Shown here: one piece after another, positions 1-11,000 of the stretch
Numbering within the stretch: position 1 is the stretch's first letter
Layout of the letters: the number at the start of each line of letters is the position of its first letter
Assembly (NCBI RefSeq): GCF_035083965.1
Contig: NC_089729.1
Coordinates: 15,488,964 to 15,552,963 of the forward strand
Length of the DNA stretch: 64,000 nucleotides
Origin: Branchiostoma lanceolatum
Taxonomy: Eukaryota; Chordata; Leptocardii; Amphioxiformes; Branchiostomatidae
Direction: 5' to 3'
Notes under the pieces: generated by a model
The model's input: only the letters and a program-made list of their open reading frames with translations
Database searches by the model: none
Told to the model about the DNA's origin: nothing
Position numbers and translations under genes: made by a program

Positions 1-589
1 CAAGTGACGGCAAGGAAATAGTACAACGTTTGGAAGAATTCTCCTTAAGGGAAGTATATTAGCGCTGTATATTTCCGAGTATCGCTCTGGTACTGCGTCA
101 CGTGTGATGTTTTACAGTTTTTTCATCAAATATTTTGCCATATCAGCCCTGATTATTGGTGCAATATATTTTCCAGTATCGCTTAAGTTCAACAAATAGA
201 TTTCAGGTGTTTCAGCAAATACGTTGCTGAGATGGCAACATATGTCACACATGTCGCAGTATGTTGGACCTGAGCGATACCGGGAAATATATTGCCCACT
301 AAACTCCCTTCACAGAGAATATTCACCATTATTGGGTTACAATTATGCACTTTTGACACTTCTGACGTTTGAACGAAAGTTCATTGGTATAAAACATACG
401 TATTGCATACGATCGGTATCGCTAAGGTCGGACATGCCGCGTGGAATATGAGTTATGAGCCATGATTTGGACAATTTTCCCTGGTGACCGTAGTTCATAC
501 GAACGGCGGCTTTAACACATAAAAACGCTTTGTAAACTATCTTCACATGTGACAGGATGACAAATTAGGGCAGTGTAATGATTCCGAGA
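1..589. other. Intergenic DNA with a small fold-back
   Basis: No gene is recognised here. Positions about 155-195 and 262-300 form an inverted repeat: GCAATATATTTTCCAGTATC on the left matches the reverse complement of GATACCGGGAAATATATTGC on the right. This looks like a short MITE or fold-back remnant. A related string, TATATTTCCGAGTATCGCTC, lies near position 68. The short open frames here lack splice or family support. Confidence 0.4.
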
Positions 590-1640
590 AGAGGAATTTC
601 CTGTTGACAAGGAAATAGAATTAGTACTGACGAGGACATTTTGTGAACCCTGACCTCTCTGAGATAGATTAGCACCGTCAAAGGTCACCAGAGATATGAA
701 ATAATGGTTCGGTAATTCTTCCGAGAAAAGGAGGGGACAATAAACAAGGAAATGCTCAGAACTTTTTCCAGATCTTTAAAAAAAATAGCTCACTACAAGA
801 TTTTGTGAACCCTCACTTTTTATCAGCTTACTGTTATTCAATTAATCACGAAGGACACTAGATACGAAATAAGGCTTAGGCAAACTTTGAAGGGGACAAT
901 GAACAAGGAAATGGCGAGAAATGTTTCCAGATCTTTAAAGAATGCTGACTAGAAGATGCTGTGAACCCTCACCTTTCTGAGATTGATTACAAAGGTCACT
1001 AGATAGGAAATAAGGAATCGGCACTTCTTCCGAGAAAAGGAGGGAACAATAAACAAGGAAATGGCGAGGAATGTTTCCAGATCTTTAAAGAATGCTGACT
1101 AGAAGATTTTGTGAACCCTCACCTGTCTGAGCTTGATTACAAAGGTCACTAGATAAGAAATGAGGAATCAGCATTTCTTCCGAGAAAAGGAGAGACAATA
1201 AACAAGGAAATGGCGAGACATTTTTCCAGATCTTAAACAATGCTGACTAGAAGATTTTGTGAACCCTCACCTGTCTGAGCTTGATTACAAAGGTCACTAG
1301 ATAAGAAATGAGGAATTGGCACTTCTTCCGAGAAAAGGAGAGACAATAAAGAAGGAAATGGCGAGATTTTCTTCCAGATCTTAAACAATGCTGACTAGAA
1401 GATTTTGCGAACCTTCACCTTTCTGGGCTTTATAATCAGAACAGTCAAAGGTCAATAGATAAGATAAAAGGGTTTGGTCATTGTTCCGAGAAAAGGAGGG
1501 GACAATAAACGGCCAGTAAATGGCCAGAAATGTCCAGCTCTTAATCATAGAGACGCTGACCGGAACATTTCGTGAACCCTGACCTCAACGGGAATCGATC
1601 ACTGCTTTCAGCGGTCACGTGATGGTCAAGTCATAATTCT
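590..1640. repeat. ~150-bp tandem repeat, about 6-7 diverged copies
   Basis: Recurring words are AATGCTGACTAGAAGATTTT, GTGAACCCTCACC, AAAGGTCACTAGATA, CTTCTTCCGAGAAAAGGAG and AACAAGGAAATGG. The anchor AATGCTGACTAG falls near 941, 1091, 1239 and 1387, giving a period of 148-150 bp. The central copies are closest to each other and the outer ones more degraded. There is no coding signal. It lies about 1.1 kb upstream of the chitin-binding gene, so a regulatory role is possible but unproven. Confidence 0.8.
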
Positions 1641-2787
1641 TGGGAGAAAATGACGAACAGAGAAAGGACAAGTGAGTATACAATGGCACATAAAATACAC
1701 AAATGCATGAGTATGATCTGGTATTTCTTAGTTCAAACAATTTAAGGAGGTTCTATAGCCTCCTGGCTCGAGGGAGAACTTGAAAAATGTCTGCAAACTC
1801 TTACTATGAGAAAAGGTTTTCGTCTGACAAGCAAAGCCAACCGTACGGATTAGAATAAAAACCGACAGGGATCTAACTTTTCCTCAACATGGTTTCATAT
1901 ATGATTTAGAGTGCACAAACAAAGATATGCCCTCGGGATTTTACGCGTCAAGCTTTTGCGTATGACGATTATATGATTATATATGAGGGAATGTACAAAT
2001 ACAAAGCTTTGCAAAAGTAGTGAAAAAGCATTTCAACAAACCAAGATATATGTATGTTAAGTTCAAAAGCATGAAAAAGTCAACGTTGCTTTGTTAGCAA
2101 CGTGACTTTCCCTCAAGTTTAAATAAAATGCAAACAATCCATACCAAACTTACGTAAGTTGTTAAGAACAAAGAAATGCAGTACTAACGTTAAAATAGTG
2201 TCGTGTGCGTAACCGTGAGTGTGAACGTATGTTGGAAACCATAATTATGAATGTCTAATTGCAGGTTTTGCATTTTCCACTGGTTGGACTTAAATGCAGA
2301 CAATTCGCGTCAAACGTTTTGAGATCACAGCATGCGTAAGAAATGCAGTATGAACGTCAAAATATTGTGCGTAATCATAGGTGTGAACGGATGTTGGTAA
2401 AAATCAGCGCTGAGAACACAATAAGCGTTTGCCATAAACACTTGTACAGACGTCATATTTGCATGGTAAACCAACGGTACTTGGAAATATTGCTACATAG
2501 CAAAATACATTTCCCTCTAGAGCGGAAGTGACGGCAAATTCCTTTGTACTTTGTCCGAGAGGTCGCGTCACGATACCTTTCCATGTCGTCACTATAGCTG
2601 ACCCTACCTACATTGTACAAACACTCGACGTAGCAAATAACTGATAACAACGCGAGGCCACACGTGAGTCGCACGGGAAATGGCAGAGTAAAAATGCGCT
2701 GGTTAGTAGCAGTAACCATTCACAACTTCACATCACAGAGAAGTCGTCCACTTTCACAGAGGAGAAACTACAGAGAGAGACAGCAGC
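1641..2787. other. Intergenic and upstream DNA of the chitin-binding gene
   Basis: No gene is supported. Two diverged direct repeats are visible at about 2148-2240 and 2333-2402. Both contain AGAAATGCAGTA, then AACGT(T/C)AAAATA and GTGTGAACG(T/G)ATGTTGG. The last 100-150 bp should hold the promoter and 5' UTR of the gene that starts at 2788, but no clear TATA box was picked out. Confidence 0.4.
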
Positions 2788-5700
2788 ATGTATTCTACAG
2801 TCGTCTTCTGTCTTCTGGCCATGAGCGGTGCGCTCGCCATGCCTGTTACGGACCAGGTGAGTTTTTCTCCCGTTTGTTGTTCCTCACGGTACGGTACGGT
2901 CACATTCGTTGTAGGTCGTAATGCGATTTAGATGCCGTAGAACCTTCAAGAAGGCTGAAACTACAGTCGAAAAGGATGTAAAACAATACTTTTAGGGCAG
3001 CCGAATTTTGTACGGCAATGTGCACGACTATCACAAGACTATCAGTTTGAAATTGTACGACGATCTTGCGACGGATGTGACAGACATTAAATTTCATATT
3101 CTAATGATTTGAATTAACTACAATTTATAGCCGTTTCTTGTAAAAAAATTGATTCCTAACTTCTTTTGTATTATGCTCTATTACTTCTCAGATGAACAGC
3201 ACTCAATCGGTAACGGAAATTATCCAAAACGCCACCCAAGCGCAAGACGTCACCGTGGAGCCAATGGTAGTCAACGTTACAGAACAGGTCGGAACGCTGC
3301 AACCGACGTCAACGACACAGTCCACGCCATTGGTCACTGACAACGTAGCGACAAATGCATCTACAACAACCGAAGAAGTTGTGGTCGAAACAACAACCGA
3401 ACCACCAAGTAAGAAAACATTCCCTCTTTCAAAATCATTATCAATATGTTTACGTGCCTTCGGTTAGCAGATTTGCTGTCTTGCCGTCCAGTTTAGTTTA
3501 CACGGGGAAGGTGTGTAAGAAAATATTAAGTGACTTATTAAACCCCAAAACATTGCTCTGTTCCGCCCCTACTAGAGCTTCGTACGACCAACTTAAGAAC
3601 ACTATATAACACCTTAAGTCTACAGACCATAAAACTCATGCCATTGACTGTTATTCTTTACAGAGTTTATATTTACATGTGACGGAAAGACCGCTGGCTT
3701 GTACGCTGACACGGACAACTGTTACCAGTACTACGAGTGTGTTGATGGCTTCAGCACCGCGTTCGTCCGCCTCTGTGCGCCGGGAGGCCCCGTCTTCGAC
3801 CCCGCCAAGCAGCGCTGCGACTGGCCGGAGAATGTCCCCGCGCCTTGTGGGGTAAGTCTACAATTTGATCTTTCAGTAAATGTCTAGTCCGATCACGCTA
3901 TGATATCTAGAATTAGATTTTACCACGATTAATAGAAGATAAAATTAGATGTCAGCTTTTCTAACATTTTTCTTGATTGTTATTACAGACCAAGGTTCAG
4001 GACGACGGAAATATCCGAGCTAGGTCCAGTCCGTTGGCCAGGAGTTTCTCAACGTTCACTTGTACGGGAAAACAGCCGGGCCTGTACGCCGATCCTGCCG
4101 ACTGCTCTATGTACTACGAGTGTGTGCTGGGCCACCCCGTGTACCACCGGCCCTGCGCCCCGGGGGGAACCGTGTACGACCCCGCCAGCCTCAGGTGTAT
4201 GTGGCCCCATGAAGTGTCCGGTCCTTGCGGGATAAATGCAAACGTAAGACCTTTTGTTGTGCAATTTGTTTTTCACATTTACAATGTCTACTTTTCTACT
4301 TTCTCATTTCTAGCTCGTTATCATGATTGTGATTTGAATGTTCCTCCCAATAAAATTATTTCCCTTATATATGTACCCACAGCTTGTGACGGAAGAAACT
4401 TCAGCAAACCTTGTAGCCCACGATGTCCCCGTCCCCTCTACGTTCTCCTGTTCGGGGAAGCAGCCGGGCCTGTACGCTGACCCTGCCGACTGCTCCATGT
4501 ACTACGAGTGTGTGCTGGGCCACCCCGTGTACCACCGGCCCTGCGCCCCGGGGGGAACCGTGTACGACCCCGCCAGCCTCAGGTGCATGTGGCCCCATGA
4601 AGTGTCCGGTCCTTGCGGGATAAATGCAAACGTAAGACCTTCTGTCGTGCAATTTTGTTTCACATTCACAATGTCTATACTTTCTCATTTCTAGCTCGTT
4701 ATCATAATTACGATTTGAATATTCCTCCCAATAAAATCATATCCCTTATGAATGTATCCACAGCTTGTGACGGACGAAACTTCGGCAAACCTTGTAGCCC
4801 ACGATGTCCCCGTCCCCTCTACGTTCTCCTGTACGGGGAAGCAGCCGGGCATGTACGCCGACCCTGCCGACTGCTCCATGTACTACGAGTGTGTGTTGGG
4901 CCACCCCGCGTACCACCGACCCTGCGCCCCGGGGGGAACCGTGTACGACCCCGCCAGCCTCAGGTGCATGTGGCCACACGAAGTGTCCGGTCCTTGCGGG
5001 ATAAATGCAAACGTAAGACCTTCTTTCGAGTAATTTTGTTTCACATTTACAACGTCTACTTTCTCATTTCTAGCTCGTTATCATAATATTACGATCCGAA
5101 TATTCCTCCCAATAAAATCATATCCCTTATGAATGTATCCACAGGTTGTGACGGACGAAACTTCAGCAAACCTTGTAGCCCACGATGTCCCCGTCCCCTC
5201 TACGTTCTCCTGTACGGGGAAGCAGCCGGGCATGTACGCCGACCCTGCCGACTGCTCTATGTACTACGAGTGCGTGCTGGGCCACCCCGTGTACCGCCGG
5301 CCCTGCGCCCCGGGGGGAACCGTGTACGACCCCGCCAGGCAGGAGTGTAGGTGGCCCTATGAAGTGTCCGGTCCTTGCCGAGCTTATGTAAGTAGCACCA
5401 TTAATGTTTTCAATGTTGATTGTAACTATTGTCCAGACGTATTGTAAGATTGCTTTTCGAGATGAATCTGACGTCTTCAAGTATGTGAACACTCGAATAT
5501 ATGGCTAAACGTTTCACCCAATTCTCAAAATGGAGGACTTTATTTTGATAAAAAGATCTAGTAGTGACTAAGTATGTCTTCTCTATCTCACACAGACCCT
5601 TCCAGCCAGCCGGACCGAACCCTTCTCGTGTGCGGGGAAGGCGCCCGGTCACTACCCCGACCCTGCCAGCTGCAGCCGGTACTACCAGTGTACCCTGCTG

Positions 5701-6191
5701 AGCAGCGCGCCGTTCCACCGGGACTGTCCGCCGGGCGGCCTGGTGTTTGACGCCGGGAGACAGTACTGCACCTGGCCGTGGAGCTTTTCTGGTCCGTGCG
5801 GGGTAAGAACAGTATAGTTGCCATATCTAGATTGTTAGATTGATCTAGAAAATGGTTGAGACATTTCAAACGCCATATCTAATCGAAGTGTATTGTTTTC
5901 ATGTTCTAAATATTTGTTTGTTTAATTACGCTAAATGACAGTTACTCAAGCAACTGGATACAATTTTGAAATCAGACGTTTCAGACAGAATACGCTGCCT
6001 TTCGTTAGTGCCTAAAGGGAAGATATGAAGAACCAGGTTTTATACCAAAACTCTGAATGGATATGTTAACGAGGGAAAAACAATCTTAAGATGGTTCACT
6101 AGAACACGAAGTCAAGACAAATACCCTCATTGATCTTAATTTATTTATTTGTTTGTTTCGTTTTGTTTTCATTAAGAATTACGGACAGTGA
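2788..6191 (+). CDS. Secreted protein with six chitin-binding type-2 (peritrophin-A/CBM14) domains
   Basis: Nine exons are proposed: 2788-2856, 3192-3408, 3664-3851, 3989-4243, 4383-4631, 4764-5012, 5145-5387, 5596-5802 and 6177-6191. All have GT/AG ends and their phases join, giving about 563 aa. Exon 1 encodes a hydrophobic signal peptide (MYSTVVFCLLAMSGALA). Exon 2 encodes a Thr/Ser/Asn-rich linker that looks mucin-like and glycosylated. Exons 3-8 each carry one six-cysteine domain with the family pattern: C..GK..G.Y.D...C..YY.C, then C.PGG.V.D....C.WP and a final C. The family binds chitin in peritrophic, mucosal or cuticular matrices, so the product is probably an extracellular chitin-layer protein; an enzyme domain is absent. 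Exons 5-7 are near-identical tandem copies together with their introns. The tiny last exon (four residues plus stop) rests on a strong pyrimidine-rich acceptor and a downstream polyA signal. Otherwise translation stops at 5817 within read-through of exon 8. Confidence 0.85.
4244..5144 (+). repeat. 381-bp tandem exon+intron duplication in the chitin-binding gene
   Basis: Exon starts at 4383, 4764 and 5145 are exactly 381 bp apart. Exons 5 and 6 are both 249 bp and are each followed by a 132-bp intron; the intron before exon 5 is a 139-bp homologue. The introns share GTAAGACCTT at the donor, CTTTCTCATTTCTAGCTCG in the middle, and CCTCCCAATAAAAT near the acceptor. Because non-coding sequence is as well conserved as coding, the copies are either recent or being homogenised. 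Confidence 0.9.
5940..6000 (+). repeat. Half-copy of a dispersed fold-back element
   Basis: AGTTACTCAAGCAACTGGAT and TTTTGAAATCAGACGTTTCA closely match the left half of the fold-back at 29761-29890 in the POLR3H intron. This copy sits in the last intron of the chitin-binding gene. Confidence 0.55.
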
Positions 6192-6224
6192 GTGAAACAT
6201 ACACCGAGTGTCAACACACGACGA

Positions 6225-7290
6225 CAACTCTCAGCTGGTCTGAGGCCTACGTCCTACGAAGAAGTGGATTAGATAGTTTGTCTAAATTCTTAAGAGCTGA
6301 AATCTTGCCTTTTGTATATTTCACTCGTCTTTTATATACTTTGATTCTCTGATTTGATATTTTCGAGATCAGTGTGCAATTGTCTGGAAACTTTTGGTTC
6401 CTATAAGTATTTTTCAGTCGTCTATACTGTATAGTATTTATAGTATGAAGAAATAAAGACCAAGAAAGGCAAATCACCAAGTTTGTGACTCTTTCCTAAA
6501 TCTGATTATGAGGAGCATGTGTAATAAGTCAGTTATAAAGGTAAATAGCATCACTTGGCGAAGGTATGAGGTCGTCGAACTCTAATTGTTCAGTTCCTTC
6601 AATTTTGTTTGTAACGAAAGAGACACTCTGAAGTGGTTTTGCGAAATTCAAACCGTTAACGAACTCAACCTTCTGTTTTGACCCCTTCTATTTGACCCCG
6701 TCATTATTTCGATCGCCCTCTGGATATTTCACGTCAACACAAAATCTAAAGCCAGCTCTTTAAAAAATATTGATCTTTAGAATGAACGAAAATCTGATAA
6801 AACGTCGAAGATACTATCACCAATATGAGTTACAGTCTATTAAGCCTTTTTGAGAATGACTTTACCCTAGCCGAAGCCTGCAAGTCTAACTAAAACACAA
6901 CAAATCACACAAAGCGTAAAAAGATTCTAACCTTCGTCAACGTAAAAAGATTCGTTTTTTATCGATGAAATTCGCCCAGCTAAAAAATCATCCGTTTCGA
7001 CACCCGGCGACTCATCTCAGCATGTCTGAAGCCTAAGTCTGCGAAGAAGAGGACAGAAGCTCGAATTATAAAGAGCTGAAATGTTGCATTGTTACATTTT
7101 GGGCCGGGATACGTGCGTGCAATATGCGTTTGGGGATATTTAGTTCCTTTAAGTATCATTTGGTCGTCTGTACAGTACTTTATGTACAAAGAAATAATAA
7201 AGACTGAAAAGTATCATTTCAATTGTGTGACTCCTTTCTAGATCTAATAATCAAGCCTGGTATTGTAAGTACATGTGTAATGAATATGAA
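6225..7290 (+). repeat. Duplicated gene 3' end: 6225-6530 and 7010-7290
   Basis: The segment holding the 3' UTR and polyA signal of the chitin-binding gene (6225-6530) aligns with 7010-7290. Shared landmarks in order are GGTCTGAGGCCTA versus TGTCTGAAGCCTA, GCGAAGAAG-like text, AAGAGCTGAAAT, TTGGTTCC/TTAGTTCC before TATAAGTA/TTTAAGTA, GTCGTCT, an AATAAA followed by GAC, TGTGTGACTC-like text, and CATGTGTAAT. The copies are clearly diverged. The 6531-7009 spacer shows no gene. Confidence 0.65.
6452..6457 (+). terminator. Polyadenylation signal AATAAA of the chitin-binding gene
   Basis: AATAAA lies about 260 bp downstream of the proposed stop at 6191. It supports a terminal exon of roughly 6177-6475. 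Confidence 0.5.
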
Positions 7291-8007
7291 GTTCCTGTCG
7301 TTTGACATTACTGAAGTATAAATTTTCCTAATTAGTTATGCAAATCAAGTTCTAATTTGTATGATTTATGTACCGTTATGTTGGCCTTCATCAAAATTAC
7401 CTACAGCTAAATCATGAACATTTATCCATCCCTTCTTGACTTACCCTGTTTCCAAGTCTGTAACTGAACCGCCCCTGCAGTTCCAAAGACGGCTGCTAGA
7501 GGGCCCAAACGTGTGCCATTTCTTCCTGAGCGCGCGATCTATCTACCGCCTATAGCTTGTCCACTACACGAGATACGAAATACGAAACTTCTAATACAGT
7601 ACCACGGAAAGCCACCAGGGGGCCCCAAAATCTAATAATCTATTCGATAGGACTACGACAAACCACATACCAAATATAATCCATCCATATGCTACTAAAC
7701 TACAAGCACCGTTGCACCGATACGAACGCTACCAAAGCACAGAAAACCATATTGGCGACGGTATGTTACACAATGAGACAAGTTACCGGTCATAGGATAT
7801 ACACACGACATGATCTCGGTAACCAGGATAGACTTTAAATTTCCCGCGAAATCATCGTGACCTTTGCCCTCCAAAGACTGACGGGACACTTCCTGGTGTC
7901 AGCCATTTTGCGCTACGCCAGGTACGCGATGGTTTGTTTTTGCAGTGGAAGGTTCTAGTAGTTTTCTTCCTCCCCTAGCCTAAAATTAACAACATTTAGA
8001 TTTAAAA
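7291..8007 (+). promoter_or_regulatory. STUB1 upstream region
   Basis: No other gene is visible. The 100 bp before the STUB1 start (about 7900-8007) is relatively CpG-rich for the window and contains GCCATTTTGCGCTACG, followed by the leader with ATTTAAAAATG at the start codon. It is assigned as promoter and 5' UTR by position only. Confidence 0.35.
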
Positions 8008-11000
8008 ATGAGTGCTACAGAGCTTAAAGATCAAGGGAACCGATTCTTCAGCGCCAGAAGATATGACGATGCTATAAAATGTTACACGAAGGCGATCGTA
8101 AGTTCAAGGGTCTTTTTATAGATTTGCTTTTAGTTCTTGTATTTACAAACATGTGTTTGGCTTATCCTCATGTTCCTCGAGTTTCTGTATCTCCGGTATC
8201 CAAGTATATGATTCTATAATAGTATTAATAGTTATGTATGTGTGTGTGTGTTCAACGTACATGGCATATTGATGTCTAACGGTACAACACATATGAAATA
8301 TGGCCTGGTGAGCAAAATGATAGATTTACATTAATTTTACGATTTAGTTTGACCGAAAAGGTCAATCCTATATAGCGATGCTAGTAATATGTTGCTAATG
8401 CAAATAAGTCTTATCAGTAAGCAAATAGATGCATGCAATGACAACAGGCATCACTCTTCCTTCAATTAATTGATTGATTGATTGAATCACCAATATTGCA
8501 GTATTTGAAACACCTGCATGTATCACCAACCAGTAGAAATGCTGATGTCTGAGGCAGACTTAAGGATATTAATATTGAGTCGTGTGCAATTTTTAGATTT
8601 CCAACCTGATCAAGAACCAACCAATAGAAATCTACATTTTGTATTTCATTGGAAGGTGGAGCCCAACCTACTCCTCCCACTGCTCTTTACCTCCCCAACC
8701 AAAGTCAGGTACCCATGTTTACAACTGGGTGGAGTGAGGAACGGTGTGCATTTCACAAGGGCACGACATCGGTGACATGACAGGATTTAGACCCAGGACC
8801 TCTGGGATCTTGGCCAAACACACTGTCGTTACGCCACACGACCCCAGTGACTTTCATTTATTGGTTCTAAATGTTTACTCTCATATATTCACCTTGAAGT
8901 TCAGCCAGTAGGTACCCTTTCGAGTAATGAGGCTGTGCCTAGTTTGGTGCTAGTAGTGGACATGGTAGTTTCTTATCCGCTTCCTTCCTTCCTTCCTTCC
9001 TTCCTTCCTTCCTTCCTTCCTTCCTTCCTTCCTTCCTTCCTTCCTTCCTTCCTTCCTTCCTTCCTTCCTTCCTTCCTTCCTTCCTTCCTTCCTTCCTTCC
9101 TTCCTTCTCTTAGTGGGAAAGCTTGTGTTTGTGGAGTCCTTCTACTCTTCCTTCCTTCCTTCCTTCCTTCTTTGACTTAGTAGACCACATAGTACATAAT
9201 ACATAGACCATATATACATAAATATTCATTGACACAACAAAAGTACAGCGACTTTCGTGAGGTCTACTATATTCTGTACATACACAGTCAAATGGTATAT
9301 CTGTTCTTACTAACTGTTCACCATTTCCAATCTAATTAGATCAAGAACCAATCAGTAGCAACCTACTTCACCAACCGAGCGCTGTGCTACCTGAAGCTGC
9401 AGCAGTGGGAGCTGGCTGCACAGGACTGCCGCCGGGCGCTGGAGCTGGACAACAGATCGGTCAAGGGGCACTTCTTCCTGGGACAGTGCCTCGTGGAACA
9501 GGACACACACGATGAAGCCATCAAAAGTTTCCAGAGAGGTTCATAGCCTACATTGTTGCTTTTAAGATTGCAGGGATCACCCTAGAAATATAGAGCAGGA
9601 TGGAGGAAGGGTGCCAAGCACAGGATAATTATAAGTGTTGCGAGGAGGGTGCACGCACACACCTCAAGAGAGCAGTTGTTGCATGGAAATATTGGATGAA
9701 ATACTGTAATTATTGATTTGTTAACTGTAACTTACTTTTAGCTGATTTAACGGTCACTAGTCAACAGCTAAAATTTCATCATTGCTAATATTTGATCACT
9801 AATATTTGAGAAAGTAAGTTTTGTTCCCACCGTTAAAATTAAGTACCGTGACCAACTTCATTTTCCCCAAACCGCTATATTTTCCTGCCGCTATATTAAA
9901 GTGATTAACAGTACCCTAACTTTGAAAATAAACAGTATGAAGCTGGTATTAGAACAGGATGGAGCAGCACCACTGTTCCATTCTTTAGGGAGATTTCTGC
10001 ATTGTATTTGTGTCAAAAAGTAAATGAGTTGCATGTACCAATTCAATAAGTACAATGTAGAACATTTTCTAAAAATATAAGAGTCAGGGCTCAAAATTGA
10101 TTTGTACACCTGTAACCAGCCATTTGCAGAAAGAAAAAACAGTCTACAGTTTTGCAAGCTAGAAGGATGTAACTGGCTCAGAATTATGAAAGACAAGTAA
10201 GCAGAAATAAATATTTTGAGCCATGAGGGTACATGTTAGTAGGTATCGAACAAACAAGAATGGGGGCTATCCCTGCTTGTCAATGATTAGATAATTTCTT
10301 CCTTCTGTTTTGATGTATTCAGCATCTCAACATTATTTCAATTTTTTCAAACCCTGCAGTTTCAATTTCATGTTCATCTACAAAGTTAGGCAGTGTTGAG
10401 TAAAGACACTTTTTGGAAAGGGAAATATTCTACATTCGCTAGCAAATGCTGACATTCCTATGTCTATATATGCCTTCTGAGGATGATGATGACTGACAAA
10501 AATCTGATTGTTATATTTCCGCAGCTCATGAGCTAGCTAAAAGGGAAATATTCTACATTCGCTAGCAAATGTTGATATTCGCCTTCTGATGAGGATGAGA
10601 ATGACTGACAAAAATCTGACTGTTATATTTCCACAGCTCATGAGTTAGCTAAAGAACAGAAGTTGAATTATGGAGATGACATTGCCAGTGCCCTGAGGAT
10701 GGCCAGAAAAAAGCGGTGGAGCCTCCAGGAGGAGAAGAGAATAGAGCAGGAGATCGAGTTACAGTCCTATCTCAACAAACTTCTCATAGCTGCCAAGGAG
10801 AAGTGAGTATTAAGGTATTGTCTAAGGGTGGCTGAAGAATTTTGGGATGTTTTTGAAAAAACCCTTTCTCAAGCTTTATAAACCTTCCTCAACCTTAATT
10901 TTTCTTCAGGTAGTACCTTATAGCAAGGTGATAATTTATGCAAATTAGTATGATGTCATGATAACGTCATCAAGATTTATAAGGCCACGCCCCTTTTTTA

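Noticed and set aside
8935-9180. Pro-Ser-Phe-Leu repeat protein
   Set aside because: Translation of the (TTCC)n microsatellite inside STUB1 intron 1.
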